Assembly: GCA_937975655.1 (NCBI GenBank)
Contig: CALJTZ010000121.1
Location: 1 to 5,380 of the forward strand
From: an uncultured Synechococcus sp.
GTDB lineage: Bacteria > Cyanobacteriota > Cyanobacteriia > PCC-6307 > Cyanobiaceae
Length of the DNA stretch: 5,380 nucleotides
Direction: 5' to 3'
Shown here: in pieces, positions 1 to 5,380 of the stretch
How positions within the stretch are numbered: the first letter of the stretch is position 1
How the letters are laid out: each line of letters opens with the position of its first letter
The notes under the pieces: model-generated
What the model was told of the DNA's origin: nothing
Databases searched by the model: none
Seen by the model: only the letters and a program-made list of their open reading frames with translations
Program-made: the position numbers and the translations under genes

Positions 1-661
1 CGCTGGCCGTGAGCACTTGGCCGCTGGCAGTTTGTTTGTTGCGCCGTTCACCTTTCACCGGGCCCTGGGCCACGAGGCCTCCGGCCGCCGGCTGCCAGTC
101 CACGCTGGAGGTGGTGATCACCACAGCGGCCGGCCCCTTGTCCAGGCGACCATCCCACTGCTGCAGGGTCGGGCTGCCCCGCAACTCGATGCGGTCGTCC
201 TGAATCAGGAAACGGGCTGTGCGGGCGCTGAGCCGGGAACGGCGATCCGTGGCTGTAGGGCGCCGATCGATCAGCATCAGGTCCTGCCGCGGCAGCCAAC
301 GCACCTGATCACCGCTGATGCGCACAGGGTCTTTGCCCAGCAACGTGATCGCCACGGCCCCTTCAAGCTGAATCGCCTCGCCATCTCCGAGCACGGTGCC
401 GCTCTGGGCAGCGATGGAATAGCGCGGCTTACCGCGTAGGTAAATCACGCCGCGGGGTTGACGCACCTGGGCCAGTCGCCGGTTGATGTCGTAACGGGCC
501 TCAGGACTGGTGAGCTCCCAGGCCGGTGCCCCACGCTTGTCCTGTTGGCGCAGGTTGAGGGAACGGAACACGAAGGGTTCCGGTGCCTCCTTGCTGATGG
601 GCTGGCCGGCACAGCCCGCCAGCAGGAGCGCGGCGCTGCAGAGCAGGGGGCGCAGCCTCAC
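1..661 (-). CDS. lptC: LptC-like lipoprotein of the LPS export pathway, 3' end off the window
   Basis: Translating the minus strand from the GTG at 661-659 gives 220 residues with no stop before the window edge, so the C-terminus is missing. Residues 1-17 (MRLRPLLCSAALLLAGC) form a lipoprotein signal peptide with lipobox L14-A15-G16-C17. The mature part is rich in short beta strands: FRSLNLRQQ, then WELTSPEARYD (about 49-60), a GVIYLRG strand, and later an ARFLIQDDRIELRG strand. This is the repetitive pattern of the LptC/OstA-type beta-jellyroll. LptC takes lipopolysaccharide from the LptBFG transporter in the inner membrane and passes it towards LptA and the outer membrane; a lipid-anchored form would sit in the periplasm. 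The GTG start is chosen because it puts a signal peptide at the N-terminus and overlaps the metG TGA as GTGA, typical of translational coupling. No strong Shine-Dalgarno precedes it. The lipoprotein call is firm; the LptC assignment is from remembered cyanobacterial homologues and is likely but unproven. Confidence 0.75.
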   Translation of the reverse strand, partial: MRLRPLLCSAALLLAGCAGQPISKEAPEPFVFRSLNLRQQDKRGAPAWELTSPEARYDINRRLAQVRQPRGVIYLRGKPRYSIAAQSGTVLGDGEAIQLEGAVAITLLGKDPVRISGDQVRWLPRQDLMLIDRRPTATDRRSRLSARTARFLIQDDRIELRGSPTLQQWDGRLDKGPAAVVITTSSVDWQPAAGGLVAQGPVKGERRNKQTASGQVLTAS

Positions 662-2226
662 AGGGGCGCGTCCAGCTCGAGCCGGGCCATCACAGGCGAG
701 GGTTCCGGCAGAACGGCTCCTGGCTCCAGCCCCCCCCAAGCCAGCTGCTCCAGCCAGGGGCGGGGGTTGTAGCCAGCAGAACCCGAGTCCAGGGGCACCT
801 GTGCCAGTTGCAGCAACATGCGACTGGAGAGATCGGGCAGTAGCGGGGCCATCAGCACAGCCACGATCCGGGCCGCTTCCAGCACCGCGTAGAGCTGGTC
901 GGCCACCTGCGCCTGCGTGCCCTCCTGCTTCATCAGGCTCCAGGGGGCCTGGTCGTTCAGGAAACCATTGGCGCTGATGGCCAGCTGCAGGGTGGCTTCC
1001 GCTGCGCTGCGGAAGTCGAGGGCATCGAGGGAGCCGATCACCGTGCTGCGGGCTGTTTCGGCGGCGATGGCCAGGGGGTGGCTGGCTTCGGCGGCAGTGG
1101 TGCGTGCTGGCACACAGTCTTCGAACCAGCGCCGGGCCATGGAGCTGGTGCGGTTGAGCAGGTTGCCGATGGTGTTGGCCAGGTCGTTGTTCACCAGGTC
1201 GCTGAAGCGCTGCTGCTGAAAGTCCCCGTCCTCCCCAAAGGGAATGTCGCGGAGCAGGTACCAGCGCACCGCATCTCGGCCGCAACGCTCGAGCAGATCG
1301 GCAGGGTCGAGCACATTGCCCAACGACTTGCCCATCTTCTGGCCCTCGCGGGTGAGAAAGCCGTGGCCAAACACCATGCCTGGGAGTTCAAGACCGGCCG
1401 ACAGCAGCATGGCGGGCCAGTACACCGCATGGAAACGCAGGATGTCCTTGCCGATCACATGCACAGAAGCCGGCCAGCCGTGGCTGAGGGCCAGCGCAAG
1501 ATCAGGCTCCTCATTGGGCTCCAGCAGTGCCGTGATGTAGCCGAGCAGGGCATCGAACCACACATAGAAGGTGTGGCCCTCGTGGCCTGGCACCGGGATG
1601 CCCCAGGGCAGGTTCACCCGGGAGATGGAGAAGTCCCGCAGGCCCTGCTTCACAAAGTTCTCCACCTCCCTGCGGCGACTGGCGGGCTGAATGAAACCGG
1701 GCTGGGCGATCAGTTGCTCGATCTGCTGCTGATAGCGCGAGAGGCGGAAGAACAGGTTCACCTCATCACGCCATTCCAGGGGCCTCTGGTGCGTGGGGCA
1801 GTGAGGCGCCGTGGCCTCAGCGGGATCATCCTTGAATTCCTCGCAGGCCACGCAGTACCACCCCTGTTGGCGGCCCTCCAGCACATCGCCATTAGCTTCC
1901 ACCCGGGCGAAGAACTGGGCCACGATCTGGCGGTGGCGGGGATCGGTGGTACGGATCAACCGGTCGTTGCTGATCTGCCACCGTTCCCACAGATCCCGGT
2001 ACTGGGCGCTCACCGCATCGCAATGGGCCTGCGGACTCAGCCCGGCCGCCTCGGCCGTGCGCTGAATCTTCTGGCCGTGTTCGTCGCAACCGGTGATGAA
2101 GATCACCGCCTCCCCCTTCAGCCGCTGGTAGCGGGCCAACGCGTCGCAGGCCAGCGTGGTGTAAGCACTGCCCAGGTGCGGCTTGTCGTTGACGTAATAG
2201 AGGGGGGTGGTGAGGGTGTAGGTCAT
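658..2226 (-). CDS. metG: Methionyl-tRNA synthetase (methionine--tRNA ligase)
   Basis: This 522-residue class I aminoacyl-tRNA synthetase charges tRNA-Met (initiator and elongator) with methionine using ATP in the cytoplasm. The Rossmann catalytic core opens with TTPLYYVNDKPHLGS; H17-L18-G19-S20 is the HIGH signature. GCDEHGQKI follows at 46-54. The connective-peptide zinc knuckle is C125-x2-C128 paired with C143-x2-H146, i.e. one ligand is His instead of Cys. The substrate-site region VHVIGKDILRFHAVYWPA lies around 255-272. The second signature is K297-M298-G299-K300-S301 (KMGKS in place of KMSKS). The rest is the helical anticodon-binding domain, with NDLANTIGNLLNR at 347-359. Length fits the short bacterial form without the C-terminal EMAP/Trbp111-like tRNA-binding domain. 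The ATG at 2226 is supported by a weak AGGA (2238-2235) eight bases upstream and by the family's usual N-terminus. It is complete, leads a likely metG-lptC operon and is divergent from the oxidoreductase gene. Confidence 0.97.
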   Translation of the reverse strand: MTYTLTTPLYYVNDKPHLGSAYTTLACDALARYQRLKGEAVIFITGCDEHGQKIQRTAEAAGLSPQAHCDAVSAQYRDLWERWQISNDRLIRTTDPRHRQIVAQFFARVEANGDVLEGRQQGWYCVACEEFKDDPAEATAPHCPTHQRPLEWRDEVNLFFRLSRYQQQIEQLIAQPGFIQPASRRREVENFVKQGLRDFSISRVNLPWGIPVPGHEGHTFYVWFDALLGYITALLEPNEEPDLALALSHGWPASVHVIGKDILRFHAVYWPAMLLSAGLELPGMVFGHGFLTREGQKMGKSLGNVLDPADLLERCGRDAVRWYLLRDIPFGEDGDFQQQRFSDLVNNDLANTIGNLLNRTSSMARRWFEDCVPARTTAAEASHPLAIAAETARSTVIGSLDALDFRSAAEATLQLAISANGFLNDQAPWSLMKQEGTQAQVADQLYAVLEAARIVAVLMAPLLPDLSSRMLLQLAQVPLDSGSAGYNPRPWLEQLAWGGLEPGAVLPEPSPVMARLELDAPL

Positions 2227-2290
2227 CGGCGGGATCCTACGCAGTGCATCCCCTGGCAGCCTGGGTGGCCATCAAGGAGCAGGCGGGTCC
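2227..2290. promoter_or_regulatory. Divergent intergenic region between metG and the oxidoreductase gene
   Basis: These 64 bases separate the start codons of two divergent genes, so both promoters must lie here or within the neighbouring 5' coding ends. I see no convincing -10/-35 pair, operator dyad, T-box or riboswitch, and there is no room for a long leader. The two visible signals are ribosome-binding sites: AAGGAG at 2274-2279 (plus, 11 bases before the ATG at 2291) and AGGA at 2238-2235 (minus, 8 bases before the metG ATG). The promoter role is inferred from gene orientation alone. Confidence 0.5.
2274..2279 (+). promoter_or_regulatory. Shine-Dalgarno site for the oxidoreductase gene
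   Basis: AAGGAG is a near-perfect anti-16S match, 11 bases upstream of the ATG at 2291. The spacing is slightly long but usable. It supports this start, and the dinucleotide-binding motif begins nine residues into the resulting protein, as expected for a family whose N-terminus is the Rossmann fold. Confidence 0.6.
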
Positions 2291-4102
2291 ATGCCGAGCA
2301 ACAGCACCCAGGCCCAGGTGGTGGTGTGGGGTGGCGGCACCGGCGGTGTGGCGGCTGCGCTGCAGGCCGCCCGCGGTGGGGCGGACACCCTGCTGCTGAC
2401 ACCCGGGCCCTGGCTGGGCGGCATGGTGAGCGCGGCTGGGGTGTGCTGCCCCGATGGCAATGAACTCACCCCGTGGCAGACCGGGCTGTGGGGTGCCTTC
2501 CTGCGGGAGCTGCAGCGGCGTGAACCCGAAGGCCTGGACCAGAACTGGGTGAGCTGCTTCGGCTACGCGCCAGCCACCGCCGAAGCGATTCTGCGGGAGT
2601 GGTGCCATCAGGAGTCGCGCCTGCGCTGGTGGCCCGATGTGCAGCTGCATTCGATCGCGCGGCGCGCCGATCGCCTGGAGGCTGTGGAGATCGAGCGCCA
2701 GGGCGAACCCATTCGGGTCGCCCTCCAGGTGCTGGTGGATGGCAGCGATCGCGGCGATTGCTTTCCCCTGGCGAAGGCCCCCTACCGGCTGGGCTGGGAA
2801 GCCCAGGAGCTGTGGCAGGAGCCCAGTGCCCCAGGGGCCCATGCCCTGGCAACCGATCCCTTCTTCCAGCGTCAGCCCGTGCAGTCCCCCACCTGGGTGG
2901 TGATGGGCCAACTGGCGGACGGCCCCTTCCCCGCCGCCGCCAGCGAGGGGGTGTTGCCAGCGCCGTTTGCGGCGGCCAGCGAGGCGTTTGGGCTGGAACG
3001 CACGATCACCTACGGCCGCTTACCGGGCGGGCTGGTGATGCTCAACTGGCCCCTTCACGGCAACGACTGGCACGGTCAGCTCGAGCGCGCCTTCGATCCC
3101 GACTCGGCCGTGCGAGCGGCCCTCTACGCCGACATGCAGGCCCATAGCCAGCGCTTTGCCTCGGCCCTGCAAGAGGCCACAGCGGGTTGGTTGCAACAGG
3201 GGCGCTGCTTTCCCGCCCATGGCAGCGAGGCCTCCAGCGGCGCGTTGCACGGCGGTGAGCATCTGGCCCTGATGCCCTATTGGCGTGAGGGACGGCGGCT
3301 AGTGGGGCAAGAGCTGGTGATTGAACAGCAGCTGCTGCCCCAGGCCCCTGGGGAGTCAGTGGCACTGCTGCCTCTCGATAAGGCCGGTGCGCTGCAATCG
3401 GTGGCTGTTGGCAATTACGCCAATGACCACCACTACCCCGGCGAGGACTGGGCCCTGGCCCCCAAAAGCACCCGCTGGGGAGGGCGTTGGAGCGGCACGC
3501 CCTTCTGCATTCCCTATGGCGCTCTGGTGAGCAACGGCGTTGAGAATCTGCTGGCCGCCGACAAGTGCTTCAGCAGCAGCCACATGGCCAATGGGGCCAC
3601 ACGGCTCCAGCCGCTGATCTTCAACATTGGCCAGGCCGCTGGAGCCGCCGCAGCCCTGTGTGCCATGCGAGGCCTCAACCCCGGCGATCTTCCCGTCCGC
3701 GATGTTCAGGACCAGTTGATCGGCGATGACAGAGCTCCTGCTGGCCCCGTGCCGTTGTGGGACACCCCATGGCATCACCCCCTCTGGGCTGAGCGTCAGC
3801 GGGCGGCTCTGGACGACCCCTCGCTGGTGTCAGCCCAGGGCTCGCTTACCGGCCTGCCGGCAAGGCTCACGCCCGATCGCGGGCCTTCGGAACCCAACGA
3901 GCGCCTCTGGAGTGGGGAGCTGAGCCCCGATGGCACGGGCGGCTACAGCTTGCGCAGCGCCCAGGGCCTGTGGCCCGTGATCACCCTTGAGCCGGGGCTG
4001 CACCGCTGGCTGCAGCAGCTGGATGCCCCCAGGTCTGTCGAGTTGATCGGCTGCCTCAACCCCTGGGGGGCCTGGCTGAGGGCCTCACGTCTGGTGGGCT
4101 GA
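2291..4102 (+). CDS. FAD-dependent oxidoreductase of unknown substrate (FAD_oxidored-like)
   Basis: This is a complete protein of 603 residues. The N-terminal FAD-binding Rossmann motif is VVVWGGGTGGVAAALQAARGG (10-30), with the GxGxxG glycines at G14, G16 and G19. The next conserved element, WLGGMVSAAGVCCPDG (41-56), fits the 'GG-x-T/S-x-G' segment of the family. An MPYWREGRRLVGQE block lies at 328-341. The C-terminal FAD-contact region IPYGALVSNGVENLLAADKC (407-426) leads to RLQPLIFNIGQAAGAAAAL (438-456), matching the 'R-x-x-P-x-x-x-x-I/L-G-Q-A-A-G' signature of PF12831-type proteins. There is no signal peptide or membrane segment, so it is probably a soluble cytoplasmic flavoprotein. The last ~120 residues (480-603) are a tail with no recognised domain. 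Substrate and pathway cannot be read from the sequence. It is divergent from metG, and its 3' end overlaps the convergent RNase gene by 18 bases. Relatives in other picocyanobacteria are expected but were not checked. Confidence 0.88.
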   Translation: MPSNSTQAQVVVWGGGTGGVAAALQAARGGADTLLLTPGPWLGGMVSAAGVCCPDGNELTPWQTGLWGAFLRELQRREPEGLDQNWVSCFGYAPATAEAILREWCHQESRLRWWPDVQLHSIARRADRLEAVEIERQGEPIRVALQVLVDGSDRGDCFPLAKAPYRLGWEAQELWQEPSAPGAHALATDPFFQRQPVQSPTWVVMGQLADGPFPAAASEGVLPAPFAAASEAFGLERTITYGRLPGGLVMLNWPLHGNDWHGQLERAFDPDSAVRAALYADMQAHSQRFASALQEATAGWLQQGRCFPAHGSEASSGALHGGEHLALMPYWREGRRLVGQELVIEQQLLPQAPGESVALLPLDKAGALQSVAVGNYANDHHYPGEDWALAPKSTRWGGRWSGTPFCIPYGALVSNGVENLLAADKCFSSSHMANGATRLQPLIFNIGQAAGAAAALCAMRGLNPGDLPVRDVQDQLIGDDRAPAGPVPLWDTPWHHPLWAERQRAALDDPSLVSAQGSLTGLPARLTPDRGPSEPNERLWSGELSPDGTGGYSLRSAQGLWPVITLEPGLHRWLQQLDAPRSVELIGCLNPWGAWLRASRLVG

Positions 4103-4860
4103 GCGCCGGGCCACCAGACGCAACACATCGCCATCGGGGTCGCTCTCCTTCACCTGCACCACAACGCCATCACCAGCCGCGCAGCTGTCGTGTACCACCA
4201 CGGGCAGATCCATGGCGAGCTGATCGAGGCGCACCAGGGCCAACCCGTCCTGGGGCCGCAACCAGCGCAGGAACAGGCCTTCCCAGCGCTCGCTGCGGTG
4301 CTCGGCAAACCACACCTGCTGCCAGTGGCGTTGATCCTCGCGGCTGATCTGGATGCCCTGGCGAATGGCCGGATCCAACTGCTCCAGCAGCGCACTCACC
4401 TGATCGGCACCCAGGGGTGAGCCGCCCTCCAGCTGGGCGGCGAGCTGGCGCTGGGTGAGCAGGTCGCCATAGCGGCGGATGGGGGAGGTGGCCTGCACGT
4501 AGGCGTCGAGCCCGAGGCTGAAGTGGGGCGAAGGCTGGGGTGCGGTGAGTCCGCGACTGAGGCCCTTGCGCAGGGCCGCGTGGCGGACGGCACCTGGCGG
4601 CAGGTTGTCCAGCTCTGCTGCCGTGGGCAGGGTGCAACTGGGCTGACTGCGGTACGGCAGGGCCAGGCCAACGGCCCTGCCGTGCTCGGCCACAGCCGCT
4701 CCCGCCAGGATCATGGCCTCGGCCACCATCAGCCGGGATGGGCTCGGTTCCACCACCTCCAATTCGGCATGCTCGTCGCAGCGGCGGAAACGCCCCTCCG
4801 GTTGGTCCATCAACAGAGCACCCCGGGATTCACGCCAGCGGCGGCGCAGGCATCGCGGGG
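4085..4860 (-). CDS. RNase II/R-family 3'-5' exoribonuclease, C-terminal part only
   Basis: The minus strand ends at a TGA at 4087-4085 and encodes the C-terminal portion of an RNB-domain exoribonuclease, which degrades RNA processively from the 3' end in mRNA turnover and RNA processing. Recognisable parts, in order, are RRRWRESRGALLMDQPEGRF, the EPSPSRLMVAEAMILAG helix, GLALPYRSQ, and the family hallmark HFSLGLDAYVQATSPIRRYGDLL-type block (about 4433-4522), whose TSPIRRY arginines contact the RNA. A final S1-like beta domain runs through LVRLDQLAMDLPVVVHDS to VLRLVARRS. The N-terminal cold-shock domains and the first part of the RNB domain, with the catalytic aspartates, are absent because the matching sequence stops near 4850-4860. 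The TTG at 4813 is not a credible start: the frame and the homology continue upstream of it, and the frame stays open to a stop at 5000-5002. The gene is therefore broken by the junction with the foreign-looking tail. RNase II versus RNase R cannot be settled. Confidence 0.85.
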
Positions 4861-4914
4861 GCCAGCGGTCGGGCCGGATCGAGCAACCTGACCACCCTCT
4901 TCTCCGGCAGCGTC

Positions 4915-4998
4915 CTGGTGATCGGCAACGGCGCCAACGCCGGCCTGCTGGCGGCCCAGATCCTGGCCACCGCCGACGCCGCCCTGGCCGAGTCGCTG
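4915..4998 (+). pseudogene. Fragment resembling the C-terminus of PurE
   Basis: Frame 1 reads VIGNGANAGLLAAQILATAD and continues AALAESL. The xIG-x(2-4)-NAGLLAAxIL pattern is that of the last strand and helix of N5-carboxyaminoimidazole ribonucleotide mutase (PurE, purine biosynthesis). Only about 28 residues match. The expected preceding part (LSIVQMPxGVPVATV) is absent; the upstream residues are LTTLFSGSV. No start, stop or complete domain is present, so it cannot be functional as it stands. The match is short and from memory, so coincidence is possible. Confidence 0.35.
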
Positions 4999-5199
4999 CT
5001 CAAGCAGGCCTGCTGGTACGCCGTGCTCGCGCCCGCCACCTCCTCGGACCAGCGCACGCTGCTCGAGGCCGTCGTCGCGGCCGCCAACGACGCCGCCGCC
5101 CCGACGATCATCGACCACCACAGCCAGCTCGACTCGTGGAGCATGGTCGAGACCAGCGTCGAAGACGCCGACGAGCTGTCCCCCGCCGACGAAGCCGCG

Positions 5200-5292
5200 C
5201 TGATGATCGCGGAGCTCGCCGAGAAGCATGAGGTCATGATCGCGACCTTCGGTCACGCCGGTGATGGAAACTTGCATCCGACCATCGTGATC
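5200..5292 (+). pseudogene. Fragment of a GlcD-type FAD-linked oxidase C-terminal domain
   Basis: Frame 1 reads IAELAEKHEVMIATFGHAGDGNLHPTIVI. The IATFGHAGDGNLHPT segment is a hallmark of the FAD-linked oxidase C-terminal domain (PF02913) in glycolate oxidase GlcD and D-lactate dehydrogenase relatives, where these histidines lie close to the flavin and substrate. The sequence before about 5200 does not resemble the rest of that domain. After about 5292 the expected downstream block ending in a TGEHGVG-type motif is missing, because the opposite strand becomes the coding one. About 30 residues of a protein that is normally roughly 450 long remain, so it is only a fragment. Confidence 0.6.
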
Positions 5293-5380
5293 CCGCGCGG
5301 CGACGCGGATGCCGGTGATGCGCTTGCCCGGGGTCGCGCCGCGCGGGCCCAGTTCGAAGAACAGGAACCACGCGTTGCGG
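5290..5380 (-). CDS. Fragment of an RDD-family membrane protein, 5' end off the window
   Basis: The minus strand from 5379 reads RNAWFLFFELGPRGATPGKR and continues ITGIRVAARD. The N-A-W-F then G-x-x-G-A-T-P-G-K-R-I-x-G-I-R-V pattern is the signature between the first two transmembrane segments of RDD-family proteins; this version resembles alphaproteobacterial (sphingomonad-type) members. These are small integral membrane proteins, mostly of unknown role, with transport suggested for some. Codon choice is strongly GC-ending on this strand. After the D at 5292-5290 the frame stays open but the residues (HDGRMQVSITG) no longer fit the family, where a polar loop and a second membrane helix should follow. 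The 5' part may be intact beyond the window; the 3' part is lost at the junction. Confidence 0.6.

Larger units (their letters stand above)
4861..5380. other. Mosaic tail of unrelated coding fragments; probable assembly chimera
   Basis: This stretch has no complete gene. Plus frame 1 stays open from inside the RNase gene to the right edge, and a minus frame is open from the right edge down to a stop at 4812-4810. Neither corresponds along its whole length to one protein I recognise. Codon use from about 4873 to 5180 is almost entirely G/C in third positions, then loosens around 5221-5280 (CAT, GAG, GGT, GAT, GGA, TTG), which suggests more than one source genome. Recognisable fragments change family and strand within tens of bases, and breaks fall inside conserved domains. 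There is no insertion-sequence end, integrase, tRNA or direct repeat to explain a biological insertion. I read it as an artefact of assembly or amplification at a contig end. A rearranged pseudogene region is the less likely alternative. Confidence 0.65.

Noticed and set aside
17..977. Plus-strand open frames over the left 1 kb
   Set aside because: They are antisense to the LptC-like lipoprotein and the metG 3' end, both of which have convincing minus-strand motifs.
1078..2463. Plus-strand open frame of 461 codons antisense to metG
   Set aside because: It lies opposite a fully recognisable MetRS, has no domain of its own, and arises from low stop frequency in GC-rich DNA.
2237..2911. Minus-strand open frame of 224 codons antisense to the oxidoreductase start
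   Set aside because: Its translation is compositionally odd, and it overlaps the well-supported FAD-binding domain and the divergent promoter gap.
4811..4813. TTG as the start of a short RNase protein
   Set aside because: The RNase-family match continues upstream in the same frame, and the protein would lack its catalytic half. This is a truncated gene, not a short one.
5065..5199. DHH-type phosphoesterase, from IIDHHSQ
   Set aside because: Only the DHH triplet matches; the surrounding family motifs are absent.
4713..5231. Plus-strand frame 3 open reading frame, very Arg-rich
   Set aside because: An Arg/Gly/Pro-rich translation is the usual off-frame shadow of GC-rich coding DNA; frame 1 has far better codon structure here.
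4810..5289. Minus-strand continuation of the RDD frame as one long gene
   Set aside because: Only the residues from 5380 to about 5290 fit the RDD family. The rest is Gly/Val/Asp-rich shadow of the plus-strand coding frame.
4861..5380. A novel fusion protein or new system at the right end
   Set aside because: An uninterrupted frame is tempting, but the family and the coding strand switch within tens of bases, domains are cut mid-motif and an adjacent housekeeping gene is severed. Artefact explains this more simply.

Overview
The first roughly 4,860 bases read as one continuous, gene-dense, GC-rich bacterial chromosome segment. I infer a picocyanobacterium (Cyanobium / Synechococcus type) from the character of the MetRS, LptC-like and RNase II-like proteins and the tight packing. 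This is recognition by eye, with no database search.

Layout, left to right: (1) a minus-strand LptC-like lipoprotein gene, whose 3' end runs off the left edge and whose GTG start overlaps the metG stop codon by four bases (GTGA); (2) metG, methionyl-tRNA synthetase, complete, minus strand; (3) a 64-bp divergent intergenic gap; (4) a plus-strand FAD-dependent oxidoreductase of 603 residues and unknown substrate; (5) converging on it with an 18-bp overlap, the C-terminal part of an RNase II/R-family exoribonuclease on the minus strand. metG and lptC look like a translationally coupled pair: protein synthesis and outer-membrane lipopolysaccharide export. The oxidoreductase is transcribed away from them. 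No functional link between the oxidoreductase and its neighbours is visible.

The last ~500 bases (about 4,860-5,380) do not belong with the rest. The RNase gene should continue for several hundred more codons here, but its homology stops at about residue PPRCLRRRWRES. What follows is short coding-like stretches that seem to come from different proteins: a possible PurE C-terminus; a stretch faintly like a eukaryotic proteasome lid subunit; the GHAGDGNLHP motif of a GlcD-type FAD-linked oxidase (plus strand); and, on the opposite strand, a clear RDD-family membrane-protein fragment running off the right edge. These are cut inside conserved domains and joined without intergenic sequence. The most economical reading is an assembly or amplification chimera at a contig end, not a new biological system. 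I found no RNA genes, CRISPR arrays, insertion sequences or clear rho-independent terminators.
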